From assembly GCF_000372725.1 (NCBI RefSeq), contig NW_005201392.1:133843-197842 (forward strand): DNA of 64,000 nucleotides. Reading direction: 5' to 3'. This DNA comes from Emiliania huxleyi CCMP1516 (taxonomy: Eukaryota; Haptophyta; Isochrysidales; Noelaerhabdaceae). A model generated the notes under the pieces. The model was not told the DNA's origin, made no database searches, and saw only the letters and a list, made by a program, of their open reading frames with translations. How positions within the stretch are numbered: the first letter of the stretch is position 1; each line of letters starts with the position of its first letter. The position numbers and the translations under genes are program-made. Positions 31,772-43,189 of the stretch are shown here, in pieces.

Positions 31772-33137
31772 GGGCAGGTGCGCACCCCCGTCACATAAGC
31801 CCCCTATCCCAGTAGCCCTCTTTCCCAGGTGAGGGACCGCCCACGCCCCGGGGTCGGTGGAGTGGTCCACGCCCGAGGGTTGGTGGTAAGATAGTCGTGG
31901 GGGGCGCGCCCGTCGGTGGTCCACCGGTCCGGTCCATCGGCGGGGTCATAACCGCAGCCTCTAGGCCGGGTGGGAGCCGACGCGCTTGCGCGCGGCGTCC
32001 TCTAGACAGGGGATTGGCGGGGGGAATGTCTGGACGCAGTCCGACGCGCAGGGCGCGAGACGACACGCGCCGACATGTTCTCGGGACGCGCCACGCGCGA
32101 AGCGGACCTCCTTCCCTTCCTTAGCGGCCCACCTTCAGAGCCGATCCCAGTAGATGCGAGGAAGCCCTGTGAGACATGCAGTACCGCCCTGTCCCCGAAA
32201 GGGCTTGGCAGCGGCACCGAGAGATTGAGCAACTCGGGTACGGTCAGAAGCCGCATGTTATAGGGGTGACACGCAGCCGAAGGTCCATCCTGCTCGCCGA
32301 GTCGACGCTGGGGCCTGACGCGCGTGCGCGAGATGGCGCGGCCGCGCGCTTGCGCGCGGCCGGTGAGTGTGCGCTTGCGCCGCAATCCTGGCTGAGCGGG
32401 GCGTACCTGCGGCGCTTATGGGGGTCGTCCCCCCCACGGCGTGCGAGCCGCCACGGTGTCGTGGCGCGCCGCGGGGTCAGGCTCTGGATCAAGGTTCAGA
32501 GCGCGAACACTGGGGGGTCCCTCTCGCATGGGGGGCTGAAGATACGTGCCACTCCTTCCGGGAGACCGGCCCTTGGATCCTCCTCACCGTTACTAGTGCT
32601 GGCTGCCCATTTGTGCAGCTAGGTGTCCCACTAGCCACCGCGGATGTCTGCCGTGCAAAGCCAGGGGGCTGCGAGGCCTGTTCTCGCGGATTAGGTAAGT
32701 AGTTAGCGTCGGCTGATGGGTGCTTGTCGCGCGTGCGCGTATGTGCCTGGGTCGGGGGAACCTCGGCGCCACTCATGTCGTACGTCATGCCCGTCACGGC
32801 GTTGCGGGCCAAGTGAGCACCTAAACGCAAGCTGCGGCACAAGCCGCGTTGGCGCAGAGGAGGCGGCAAGCCTCAACGCGCCTACCCGTGGCATGCCGCC
32901 GGATCGGGCCAAGACTAAGGCTGCAGGATTCGGCCCCCCCTGCTGCGAGTGCCCTCCCGTTGAGGTGTCCATTTTCTGTGCAGTCGGGCTACAACTGTAG
33001 CGCGTTGGCAGGATCCCCAAAACAGTCGTCCACCCCCCCCAAAATTGAAGTCGACCGCCCAAATCTGTCCCCCCCCCCCCCCCGCAAACTCTAAACCACC
33101 ATAAACTACAGTCTGCAGGGGCTCCACAGGCCCCAAA
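31772..33137. other. gap without a supported gene
   Basis: Contains small gcgcgcttgcgcgcgg palindromes at 31981 and 32343 and a C16-17 run near 33069. Frames are short and not family-like. A degraded element is possible but not shown. Confidence 0.4.
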
Positions 33138-33204
33138 TGACGTGTGAGTGTTAGAGTTGTTTGGTATTTTGCTAAAAAAATCTCTCTCTCACATGCACAT
33201 GCAC

Positions 33205-33366
33205 ATGCGAGATGAGCCGAGGTTGCCCGAGACGCGTAGGCAGACCGACGCGGAGCTCGCCGAGACGCTGCGCATGGGCGGCGATGCGATGGATGCCGAC
33301 ACGCTCACCTCGCTCCTCAAGCGAGAGACGAGCCGAGATTCGGCCGAGATGAGGACGCTGCTCGCC
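33205..33366 (+). CDS. isolated exon-like frame, unrecognised
   Basis: ATG 33205 opens 54 codons (MRDEPRLPETRRQ to SAEMRTLLA), Arg/Glu/Thr-rich and helical in composition, ending at the strong donor gtgagtgag. The (CA)n tract begins immediately inside the supposed intron. No partner exon is evident downstream, so this may be a gene fragment. Confidence 0.3.
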
Positions 33367-33373
33367 GTGAGTG

Positions 33374-33548
<175 letters not shown>

Positions 33549-34097
33549 CCCGCCGCGGAGATGACAGCCCTCATGATATCGGCGCTATAGCAGACAGCCG
33601 AGCTGTCGTCATCTACCCGAGCCGACAAGCAGCCGCGGGGTCGGAGAGCCCATCGTCTACACGGCGGACCGACCCGTCTTCGTGCCGGGGGGCACGCCAC
33701 CTAGCCTAGCTTCCTAGCCTTCGACCACAGGGGGCTTTTGCGGCGGAGAGAGAGAGTTTTGTTTTTTGCGGCGGTCAGTCACAGTCGGTCGAGCGCGGGC
33801 ACAAAGTGGACAAAAACTCCCCAAAGTGGGCAACAACTGACGTGTGAGTGTTAGTTAGAGTTGTTTGGTATTGCTAAAAATCTCTCTCAAAGTGGGCCGC
33901 GGACACCTCGTAAATAAAATAATTTGAAACGTCGTCGAGCGCGAAAGTAGACAAACAAAGTAGTGAGGGAACAGCCTCGGGAAGGAGCTACGGTTAAATT
34001 GCTGTAACCGTGAACAGACGCCGAAGTTGACCAACATCCGCGGTTGAGGCCTCGTCGGCGTACCCGGGTTCAGTACACTATCTCGCTCGTGTCACAT

Positions 34098-36698
34098 ATG
34101 TCCTACCTAGGTGAGGAGCGTCGCTGGCGTGTTGAGCAACGGCGCGCCGAGTACGGACGCGAAGAGCGATGGCGGGGCGAGCCGCGACGGCGGTCGCGAT
34201 CGCGCGATGAGCCGCGGCGGGATGAGCTGCGACGGCGCAACGAGCGTTGGCAAGGCGAGCCGCACCATGACGGGCGGCATGACGAGCGGCGCGGCTACAA
34301 CGCCTCTTGGTGCAGTGGCCGCGAGCAGCGATGGCACGCTGAGCCACACGCCGCTGAGCGATGGCGCGACGAGCCATTGCGAGGCGAGCGATGGCCGCAT
34401 CATGACGGGCGGCACGTTGAGCGGCGCGGCTGCAACGACCGACCAAGCATAGGCGAGCGCGAGCGCGACTTGTACGATCGGCGCGATGATCGGTCCCACG
34501 ATCCCAGGCGCGACCATGACCGGCGCGACCGCCGCGGCGAGGGGCAGCCTCAGCACAGCGACCGCCGGTTGAGTCCGCCGATGCGTGGTGCGGGATCGCG
34601 CGACGAGAGGCACACCTCTGCTGCCGGAGGTCAGCTCGATGCTAAGCAGCTCAGCGGCCGTATCTCGCATGCCAGCGGCGCCGACGAGCTGCTCAGGCTC
34701 TTTGCTGCCCACAGCGCGAGCTTGAACCACATCCACGCTGCGAACCTGTGGAACAAACTGGGCAAGCAGCGCATCGAGCGGCGGCACGAGGGGCGGCTTG
34801 AGCAGCTGGTGCAGCGCACGCTCGACCTGGTTTCTTCGTGCCGAGCACGCGAGCTGGCCAACGTGTCTCACGGCGTTGCAAGGTGCGGCCTGCAGGCGAG
34901 GGTGGTGCACCCGTTGTTCGTAGCGGTGGCGGAGGCGGCGGTGCGGAGCGGGCTGGCTGGCTTCACCCCTCAGGCCCTGGCCAACACGGTGTGGGCGTAT
35001 GCGACGGCGGGCGTGGCTGCGGACGCGCTGTACGCGGCGGTGGCGGAGGCGGCGGTGCGCGGCGGGCTGGCTGGCTTCACCCCTCAGAACCTGGCCAACA
35101 CGGTGTGGGCGTATGCGACGGCGGGCGTGGCTGCGGACGCGCTGTACGCGGCGGTGGCGGAGGCGGCGGTGCGCGGCGGGCTGGCTGGCTTCAACCCTCA
35201 GAACCTGGCCAACACGGTGTGGGCGTATGCGACGGCGGGCGTGGCTGCGGACGCGCTGTACGCGGCGGTGGCGGAGGAGGTGGTGCGCGGCGGGCTGGCT
35301 GGCTTCAACCCTCAGGCCCTGTCCAACACGGTGTGGGCGTATGCGACGGCGGGCGTGGCTGCGGACACGCTGTACGCGGCGGTGGCGGAGGAGGCGGTGC
35401 GGAGCGGGCTGGCTGGCTTCAAGCCTCAGGACCTGGCCAACACGGTGTGGGCGTATGCGACGGCGGGCGTGGCTGCGGACGCGCTGTACGCGGCGGTGGC
35501 GGAGGTGGCGGTGCGCGGCGGGCTGGCTGGCTTCAACCCTCAGAACCTGGCCAACACGGTGTGGGCGTATGCGACGGCGGGCGTGGCTGCGGACGCGCTG
35601 TACGCGGCGGTAGCGGAGGCGGCGGTGCGCGGCGGGCTGGCTGGCTTCAAGCCGCAGGAGCTGGCCAACACGGTGTGGGCGTATGCGACGGCGGGCGTGG
35701 CTGCGGACGCGCTGTACGCGGCGGTGGCGGAGGCGGCGGTGCGCGGCGGGCTGGCTGGCTTCAAGCCGCAGGAGCTGGCCAACACGGTGTGGGCGTATGC
35801 GACGGCGGGCGTGGCTGCGGACGCGCTGTACGCGGCGGTGGCGGAGGTGGCGGTGCGCGGCGGGCTGGCTGGCTTCAACCCTCAGAACCTGTCCAACACG
35901 GTGTGGGCGTATGCGACGGCGGGCGTGGCTGCGGACGCGCTGTACGCGGCGGTGGCGGAGGCGGCGGTGCGCGGCGGGCTGGCTGGCTTCAAGCCGCAGG
36001 AGCTGGCCAACACGGTGTGGGCGTATGCGACGGCGGGCGTGGCTGCGGACGCGCTGTACGCGGCGGTGGCGGAGGTGGCGGTGCGCGGCGGGCTGGCTGG
36101 CTTCAAGCCGCAGGCCCTGGCCAACACGGTGTGGGCGTATGCGACGGCCGACTATTATCACCAGGCGCTGCTTGCCGACTGCTCGCGCGTGATCAGCGAC
36201 TCGCTCGCGCGGGATCCGTCGAGGTGGAGCGAGGAAGCCCGCTCTCAGCTGCACCAGTGGCAGCTCTGGCTCTCCCTGGAGCGAGGAGCAGACGGGCAGC
36301 AGCACCTCCTCTCCGAGTCCCAGCGCAAGCTCTGCTGCGACGCCATGCAAGGCACCGAAGTTACGATCTCGCGCTTACAGCGCTCCGTCGCGGCTGCCCT
36401 CGCCGCCGTCCAGCACGGCTTCGAGGAGGAGCACCTCGAGCCGCGCACCGGCTACTCGCTCGACCTGGCGCTGCCCTCTTCACGCGTCGCTGTCGAGGTG
36501 GACGGCCCCTCTCACTTCCTGCTGCCCGACGGCCGGGGCGTGCGCAAACCCAATGGGCCAACGCTGCTCAAGCGGCGCCTCCTCAGGGCGGCTGGCTGGA
36601 GGGTGATCAGCGTTCCATTCTACGAGTGGGACGGCTTCGCGACAGCCAATGGGCAGCAAACCTACCTGGAGAGGGCGGTCGCCCCGCTGTTGGGCTAG
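34098..36698 (+). CDS. RAP-domain protein with eleven 37-residue repeats
   Basis: ATG 34098 (MSYLGEERRWR) gives 866 residues without introns. The first 170 are Arg/Asp/Glu-rich with RS/RD dipeptides. A helical region is followed by eleven tandem units, each 111 bp, of pattern AVAEAAVRGGLAGF(T/N/K)PQ-x-L(A/S)NTVWAYATAGVAADALYA, with only a few varying positions. The C-terminus is a RAP domain (SLDLALPSSRVAVEVDG, PSHF, LLRAAGWRVISVPFYEW), a restriction-endonuclease-like fold found in organelle RNA-binding proteins of the OPR/FASTK type. Such proteins usually act in chloroplast or mitochondrial RNA processing. No convincing transit peptide precedes the charged head, so location is uncertain. The variable residue before PQ and the one after it may set RNA specificity, by analogy with other helical-repeat RNA binders. 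Confidence 0.85.
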   Translation: MSYLGEERRWRVEQRRAEYGREERWRGEPRRRSRSRDEPRRDELRRRNERWQGEPHHDGRHDERRGYNASWCSGREQRWHAEPHAAERWRDEPLRGERWPHHDGRHVERRGCNDRPSIGERERDLYDRRDDRSHDPRRDHDRRDRRGEGQPQHSDRRLSPPMRGAGSRDERHTSAAGGQLDAKQLSGRISHASGADELLRLFAAHSASLNHIHAANLWNKLGKQRIERRHEGRLEQLVQRTLDLVSSCRARELANVSHGVARCGLQARVVHPLFVAVAEAAVRSGLAGFTPQALANTVWAYATAGVAADALYAAVAEAAVRGGLAGFTPQNLANTVWAYATAGVAADALYAAVAEAAVRGGLAGFNPQNLANTVWAYATAGVAADALYAAVAEEVVRGGLAGFNPQALSNTVWAYATAGVAADTLYAAVAEEAVRSGLAGFKPQDLANTVWAYATAGVAADALYAAVAEVAVRGGLAGFNPQNLANTVWAYATAGVAADALYAAVAEAAVRGGLAGFKPQELANTVWAYATAGVAADALYAAVAEAAVRGGLAGFKPQELANTVWAYATAGVAADALYAAVAEVAVRGGLAGFNPQNLSNTVWAYATAGVAADALYAAVAEAAVRGGLAGFKPQELANTVWAYATAGVAADALYAAVAEVAVRGGLAGFKPQALANTVWAYATADYYHQALLADCSRVISDSLARDPSRWSEEARSQLHQWQLWLSLERGADGQQHLLSESQRKLCCDAMQGTEVTISRLQRSVAAALAAVQHGFEEEHLEPRTGYSLDLALPSSRVAVEVDGPSHFLLPDGRGVRKPNGPTLLKRRLLRAAGWRVISVPFYEWDGFATANGQQTYLERAVAPLLG

Positions 36699-37189
36699 TA
36701 CGGTGCACACTGACTGTTCTCAATAGGGGCGGCTCCCGTGGTGTACCTTTGTGCTCCTCGTGCCTGTGAGCTGTGTTAGTGGCGGCTGGCGCGCGCCAGA
36801 AAAAAGAGAATTTTACGCGCAAACACGCGCCTCCCCCCCTCGGCCTCCCTCCCTCCTCCCCCCTCGTGCGGTGTGCTGACCGCGAGTGCCTCGTCTCGCC
36901 CTTAGGGAGGGAGGTGTCTCGGAAGCTTAGAGGCAGGAGCGCAGCGGAGGCGCGGGCGGCGGGCGGGGGCGGCAGGGAGGCGGCGGCATACGGCGCGACT
37001 GCGCAGCACCCAGAGACGCCCTTCCCGCCGCCGCCCCCGTCGTCGCGAGCGTCGCGCAGTCGCCGATCGCGCCGACGCGAACGCCGGCGCCGACGCCGCG
37101 CCGGCGCGGCTCGCGCGCGCTCAAGGCGCTGTCCGACCACAACCCGCACGAGGCGGCCGCGCCGCCGCCGGCCGCCTCGCGGCGCGGCC

Positions 37190-37452
37190 GCGGCGGAGGG
37201 AGTCGTCGGCGGGCGTCCACGTCTACCGCTCGGCGGCCGCGCCGGCGGCGGAGGGATGGGGGAGGAGGACTGTTCATCCCACGCGGCTGGTGGCACCAGG
37301 TGCGTGCGAGCGCGGGCAGCGTCGCCATGTCGATCCCGGAGAGTCGTGAGAGGCGCGCGGTAGCGGGTCGCTCGGTATCCAAAAAGTCCTCCATGAACAT
37401 TCTAGAGCGAACATACACAACACACTACATACAGGCGTGCTGCGTGACGTGA
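37190..37452 (+). pseudogene. JmjC/cupin-like C-terminal remnant
   Basis: From 37270 the frame reads LFIPRGWWHQVRASAGSVAMSI, the hallmark of the last beta-strands of JmjC/cupin-8 hydroxylases (GDxLFIPxGWWHxV), then runs to TGA 37450. Upstream the matching part (VHVYRSAAAPAAEG, 37213-37254) is in another frame, separated by a G-rich stretch. So this is either a frameshifted fragment or a sequence error in the G run. The Fe-binding HxD part is not found upstream. Confidence 0.4.
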
Positions 37453-37685
37453 TCGTGGCCGACTCTCACCCAGCCTCACTCACAACTCTCACGTACTAGC
37501 AAGTGCACGACAGAGACTAGATAGGTTAGGTAGAAAGGTGAAGAACAGCCAGGCTGTGGACACCAACGCGGTACGAGGGCCAAGACTTTCTTCTTTTCAC
37601 GTTGTGCGAGGGAAGTTTCGTAAAAGTGTCACTCCAGATCCATAAAATGTCGCATTTGCTGCGCGTTTTCTTGTAAATCGAGCCT

Positions 37686-39505
37686 CGTCTGGGGGGGCGA
37701 CCCCCCCATCTTTGTTTACCGATGCGTCCTAGAATGCAAAAACGCATTCTAGGACGCACTTTTCATCTCAAAGATACCATGTGTCTCGGGTACACAGGGC
37801 ATTCTAGGATGCGATGGCTGTCCTGGAGATAGCCGCGCCGTGTCTTTTGTTACGCGTTCCATCTTAGACGCCACAAGCATCTATAGATGCACAGCTGTTC
37901 TGAGATGGCACTTGCATACTAGATCACATTTTACTATACTTGGACAGGGAAGCGTCTCAGGAGACACCGTGTGTCGGGTGCACCGGGCACCGAGGGGGGA
38001 GCAGGGAGCCAGGGAGCACGAAAAGGCGGTGTGATCTCTCGGCACCCCCTGGGGGCCCTGCCTTGAGTGCTCGTGTGAGGTCTCTCCTCGCGGCCTGCCC
38101 CTCCTGGAGAACCAGGTTCTCAGCACCGCGCATGCATCTGCTCGCGCCACGAGCTCTGGGCGCAAAGACCAAAGTTGCATGCACTGCTTACGACGATCCG
38201 ACGGCGACGCCGCCTCCCCCCCCCACCAACCAGTTTGCGCGGCAGGTAGCGGGGCCAGTTCGAGGCTGAGGGCGTGGGCGTGCGCCTAGACACGGAAGAC
38301 AGCGTACTTCCGAGAGTCGGCCATCGCGCGGTTTTTCTTGTTTGACTTGGCGATTTGAGGGACCGGGCATCCCGACTCGCTCCTCGCTCCTCGCTCGGTG
38401 AGCTGTCGCCCACCAGCGCGCGGCGACCGCGCGCACACCGTGCCCGCCGGCTCGCCGCCCTCCTCACCACCCGTCGGCGCTGTCCGCAGGCATGTGAGTC
38501 AGAACGGCGACCGCGCAGCGCGCACGGGTGTCTTGCTCGCCACCACCCTCTCGCCCCCGCTCCGTGACCGCCGCCGCCCGCGCCACCGCCGCCGCCAACA
38601 CCGCCTCGCGCCTCGCGCCTCGCTCTCGCCGCCCCCGCCGCCCGCCCTCGACCTCGCGACGGCGTCCTTCTGGGGATCTGCGGGTGGCTTGCCCGCCTCG
38701 CCGCCGCCCCCACAGCGTGACCGCTTCCGCCGCCCCCACAGCGTGACCGCTTCCGCTCGATCGGTGAGCCGTCGCCCACCACGCGCGCTCTCACGGCGAC
38801 CGCGGGCCGCTCATCGCCTCCGCCACGTCGCAGGTGTTTGATCTGGGCAGGAAGCGGCGCTGGTGACGGCAACCGGCAGCCACGTGCACGGAGTGCTAAG
38901 CGAGGTGCCTGTGTCCAAGTCTGAGTAGCCCGTGGCCGTGAGTGGCGTCAGGGGCAGTGTTCTGTGACTGTGTCCTGTGCGTGCTGTTCAGTGTGAGTCG
39001 GTGCAGCGGTGGGCCTGCTGCCGCTGCCACACGTGAGAGCCGCTGTCCGTGCCCCAGCACGTTGCGCGGAGAGGCTATAGGGCGCCCACCCACGAGTGCT
39101 CGGGTGGGCGCGCCGCGGCTGTGCGAGTAGTAGCGCAGCAGCCGCGGCGCACAGCCGGGGGCACGGCCCGCCGCGCAGCGCTCGCCACACCGAGTTTTCG
39201 TTTTCTTCGTTTTGTTTTTATACGTGCGTGTATTTCTTGAGATCCACACGCTGTTCAAAATATGCGCGCGTCTTCTGAGACACGCGCTGTTCACAGTATG
39301 CACGGCGCGTCTTTTGAGACAGCAACGCCAATCGGAGATGCCGCGAGCAATTCGGGATGCGCGGAGCAACTAATATAGACTCGCGCATCTTAGGATGCTC
39401 GAGCATACCGAGGACAGCGAGCGTCTAAGTAGGAGGCCTACTAGACGCACTCTAATCCAGAGACGCATTCGGTAAACAAAGATGGGGGGGTCGCCCCCCC
39501 AGACG
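37686..39505. mobile_element. 1.8-kb element with about 44-bp inverted ends
   Basis: The left end 37686-37728 (cgtctgggggggcgaccccc, then atctttgtttaccg) is repeated in reverse complement at 39461-39505 with one extra base. Both ends are followed inside by degenerate gcattctaggatgcg motifs. A possible 3-bp target duplication (cct) flanks it at 37683-37685 and 39506-39508. Frames inside are GC-rich and not transposase-like. Probably a non-autonomous DNA element. Confidence 0.6.
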
Positions 39506-39592
39506 CCTGTCTGCTGTGAGAGAGAGTTGTTTTGTTTAAATTCTTTTGGGGGGGGGGTACTGCCGGCGCCCGTCGGTGCCGACTCTCTTCAC

Positions 39593-39730
39593 ATGATAGA
39601 CTCCTCGGCAATCAAGGCGGGCGCGAGCCTCGTGGCGGGCGGCATCGCCATTTACATCTTCAAGTCGCGCGGCACGTCGTCGAAAGCGGCCGCGCCCACC
39701 CCGGCGGCGGCGGACTCGTGGAAGGCCGAG
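39593..39730 (+). CDS. N-terminal exon with membrane anchor, truncated
   Basis: ATG 39593 begins MIDSSAIKAGASLVAGG, with a hydrophobic helix through AIYIFKSRG, then an Ala/Pro-rich part to KAE, followed by the donor-like gtagag. Only 46 codons are supported. It points into the 3' end of the bestrophin-like gene and starts about 90 bp after the 37.7-39.5 kb element, so the rest of the gene may have been lost. Confidence 0.3.
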
Positions 39731-39916
39731 GTAGAGCAGCAGTTGCCAGTTGCAGTGCTGGCATGTGCTGGCGCTGACCGTTGCTGTGGCGGCTTGCGCA
39801 GTCCGGCTCAGTCCGGTGTTCGCCCAAGAGACGAAGAGACAGCTCTCAAGCGCAGGTCGTGCGCCACCCGAGGCGAGTGGCGGGCATCGACCACAGTGCA
39901 AGGCAGGGCGGGCACA

Positions 39917-41220
39917 TCAAAGCTTCTGCGCCGCATTCCGCATGTTGAAGCTCGCCTCCAGCGCCCCCATGTCCTCGACGAGGATCTGCGGGCCGGTGCG
40001 CTCGACCTCGAGATCCTTGGAGAGAGTGATGTGGTCGTTGTGCGCATCTGCGAGAGCAAGGGGGCGGTGCGCGCTCGTAAGCGCAGGGAAAGCCTGCAAA
40101 CAGCGCAAGAGGCATGCGCACCCTTCACCATCCCGTCGCACGTCGCGGCGATGCCCTGGCAGTACTGGAAGAGCGGCAGCACGTCAAACGGCTCCTCCAC
40201 CTGCACGCCAATGTCCTCGGTGCCAAGCCTGCGCGACAGAGGTGCGGCCTCATGCACGGTAAGGCAGGGCCGACCCGGGCGCGGCTCACATGGCCCATGC
40301 CACGAACGTCGCCGCCAGCGGCGTCGCAGTGCCGACGATTGGCCAGAGCACAAACGGCATCGCGTTGCACCTGATGCAATCGTGAGATCGGCTGCATCCC
40401 CTGGAACGAGTCGAGCTCGGACATGGGCGTGCGTGGCGCGCACCAGACCATCAGGAAGCGCGAACAGTGCCGCGTGAAGGCGGTGGGGATGGGCGTGCGG
40501 TGGATGCGCTCGCAGGCGCCCATCGCGCCGCAGAGGCGCTGGAAGTGCCGCTCGAGGAGCTGCCCGATGAATGTCCATACCAGCCCGGACAGAAAGACCA
40601 GGGGCGAGAAGGCAACGCGAGAGCTCGGTTCGTCGCCATCTACGCGATCCGGCGCCCACGTCGCCCAGATGTCACCCGGCAGACCGCACGTCTGCTGGAT
40701 GTACGTCATTGCGAGCGTGATCACCATTGCCGCAGCCATTGGGACGGCGCCAGTCTCCTCGAGCGAGAGAGCAAGCCACTTGCTTCGGCCGCTGCTCGCC
40801 CAACTGTGACTGATAAACGCGTCGATGTGCTCCACCGTCGCTGATTTCGCGTGCAGTTTCGCCCTCTCCTCTTCAGTCAGGCGGTCTGGATTAGTGTGAA
40901 AGGCAGACCGCCATCGAACCAAGGCATCGCTCACCCGCAATCCTCGCCGTACCGAGCGGGGAGGGCGCAGCGCGGCACTGGCAGCGATGAACTGCGAGAT
41001 GGCGATAGTCTGTGCCACTCCCGACTTCAAGTCGGACGCGGCGGAGGACCTTGAATGCACGTCAGAATGGCGGGGAGAGTCAATGAACTGCGAGATGGCG
41101 CTGGTCTGTGCCACTCCTTCGGAAGCGGCCGACCTTGAATGCACGTCAGAATGGCGGTGGGACTCGCAGCCGGCGGAAGGCATGTGCTCGAGTAGCCTTT
41201 GCTTGATCCGCGTCCTTGTA
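39917..41220 (-). CDS. SHSW/TIR-like segment joined to a bestrophin-like channel domain
   Basis: One minus-strand frame carries HIDAFISHSWASSGRSKW (start of a TIR-like SHSW domain), then AAAMVITLAMTYIQQT and VFLSGLVWTFIGQLL as membrane helices. It continues into a bestrophin signature: GACERIHRTPIPTAF, HCSRFLMVW. Introns 40371-40443, 40229-40289 and 40049-40121 restore frame and give MPFVLWPIVG, then LGTEDIGVQVEEPFDVLPLFQYC, the conserved end of bestrophin anion channels. The final exon stops at 39917. The 5' end has two near-copies of HSDVHSRS...AQTxAISQFI (about 41000-41140) and no clear start. The first two bestrophin helices are not recognisable and no S-x2-C-x2-E of TIR enzymes is seen. 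It may be a mosaic formed by recombination, or a true sensor-channel fusion. Confidence 0.55.
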
Positions 41221-41359
41221 GGCGGGCAACTTGGACGTTCCGGACAGGCAAAATACAGGCGTCTTCTTCGCTGTTTGTTCACAGCACGCCACTAGGAAAC
41301 CTACGGTTCCCTGGGATCGCCTCGTGAATAAACGAGTATATTATAGCGGTGGGCAAAAT

Positions 41360-41599
41360 AACGCACGGGCCCTCAGCGGAGCTGGGAAGAGGACCGCCGC
41401 AAGCGGCGTGGAGTGGGTCAGTTGTGCATCCCTCCGGGGGCCCCTCTGCGCCGGGGAGGCGTTGTTGGAGGCTAGGACGCAAGCGTCCGTCGCCCTTTTC
41501 AAACTCGGGGCCCACTCCGCACGTACGCTCCGACCCGAATTTGGAGGGCCTAAAAGTTTAAGGTGTTGCTGCGCAAAAGGGGTCGGTCGGACACAGGGC
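41360..41599 (+). repeat. dispersed element block X, solo copy
   Basis: Matches 23946-24179 in the same orientation and 54426-54560 inverted. Small indels distinguish it, such as an extra acgt and a doubled ggtc. Block Y is absent here. Confidence 0.75.
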
Positions 41600-41702
41600 G
41601 CAGCTCATGCTAAGAGCTAGAAGGGGAGCTAGAGAGAACGACTACCCTGTCCCGTTATTGCGTACACCAACACCACAAAAGCTCTCTCTCTCCTGTCCTC
41701 AC

Positions 41703-42407
41703 TCACTCAGGGGGGTCACAACTACCGAGTCCCTCGACTAGCTGCCACGTTGCCGACCGAGAGCGGATCTCCTCCTGCTCCGCAAGGAGGGTGGCCAAGG
41801 CTAAAGTCTTGTCGGAGCCGCCGGGCGTGTTGACGACTTGGAGAAGGTCGCCCCCTTGTACTTGTACTTGCTCGAGGGGGTGCTTTGTGGGGCGGTGCGC
41901 AGCCAGGCCAGCAGTGAGGGGAGGCGCACCCTCACTCTCCTCGGTTGCAGAGCTCGTCGGAGGCTGCGGCACGACGGGAGGGTCGCGACAGCAGTCCTCG
42001 GGCGAGCCGACGCGCATGTCCAACCAGCGCTGGGACTCGTTGTGACGGCAGACGCCGGCTGCCTCTCCAACCGACTTCTGCAGTGTCCTTCTTTGCCCGG
42101 TGCATGGGCTCGGTCCGATTCCGCAGCGTGTCGTCCCCAGCGGCGGTGCTGCGCGGGAGGCGGCCGCGGGCACGCTGGGCTCGATCAGCGGCTTTCCCTC
42201 CCAGTTGCTCCGAAAGCACGGATTTGGCGGACGTTCTTGGCTTCAATTTCACGAATGTCTTGGCACCAGTTGAAGGCTTGCACGGCCCAGATCACATGGT
42301 TTCTGCACGGTATTCGGATTTTGCTATTTGTTCGTGTGGGGGTATATTGCAGATTTGTCAATGGTACCGCGTCTGCGACGCGGGCGCCTTGCGGGCAGAG
42401 CCCTTAG
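41703..42407 (-). CDS. doubtful exon(s), unrecognised
   Basis: Two overlapping minus-strand frames have non-repetitive composition: one with RQIRAFGATGRESR / STGAKTFVKLKPRTSAK near 42250, and one with WLDMRVGSPEDCCRD and VVNTPGGSDKTLALATLLAEQ ending TGA at 41703. They could be exons of a small gene, but no splice pair or family is evident. Confidence 0.2.
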
Positions 42408-43189
42408 CCACCCTTTATATCTTGCGCGGTCACAAAGAAAATAATCTCCCGAGCGTGAGGCTCTCATTCATACCCTCGCGTATTCCTCTCGCGCGTCCAA
42501 TGCACTCATCAGTCATCAACAAGCGATGTATGGGCACGCCGCCACCGCACAGGGATTTCATTCAATAACACGAAAATCGCAGCAGCCTCGCTGGGCCAGA
42601 AGACCGGCCCGCGAGGTGGGGTGCTAGTCTGGGACGATACGTCGCAGTTCCCTTGCTCCAAGCGCTTGCGCTTCGGCGGTAGTGATCTGATCACCCGAAT
42701 GCCACGTTCGGATCGCGCCTCATCGCAAACCCTGTCAGCAGTTCATCACTCGGGTTCGTAAGAGCCGCGTACATGAAAATGCTTTTCCTCGACGGGCGGT
42801 GTGGGTGCGCGATGCATTGGACAGCAATTTCCCTATGCCTGCTCGCCACTGCGGGCGGAGTACATCCGAAGAGCAACCGGTACACGGCGGCGCTCGACGG
42901 CCCTGGGTAGTCGACGGACGGGCCCCTGACGGGGGTGCTCTCCGGCCGCGGCGGCCGAAAACGGGGGTCTCCGGTACGGTCCGGTAACGAAGTGATGCAC
43001 TAGATGCAAGGGTGCCATTGTGCTCTACTATAAAAGTTGTGGAAGATGCCCAAGTCTCAGATCCTGAATCCTTAGCGGAGCTGAGTTCTGACGGTGTGAA
43101 CACGAGCAACCTGAGTGACGGGACCGGGGCCGTGATTGTCGATTGCCATCACGTGCGTGCACCTCCGATGCGTCGAAGAGGGGGTCGAG
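42408..43189. other. gap without a supported gene
   Basis: Contains an actataaaag TATA-like string near 43023, ahead of the exon-like frame at 43190. Nothing else is convincing. Confidence 0.35.

Noticed and set aside
31772-32700. Frames around 32075-32263 considered as a retroelement or protein fragment
   Set aside because: Short, no conserved motif, and no flanking long repeats could be found.
34107-36350. 747-codon minus-strand frame across the RAP-repeat gene
   Set aside because: Exact mirror of the 111-bp repeats; the + strand frame ends in a real RAP domain.
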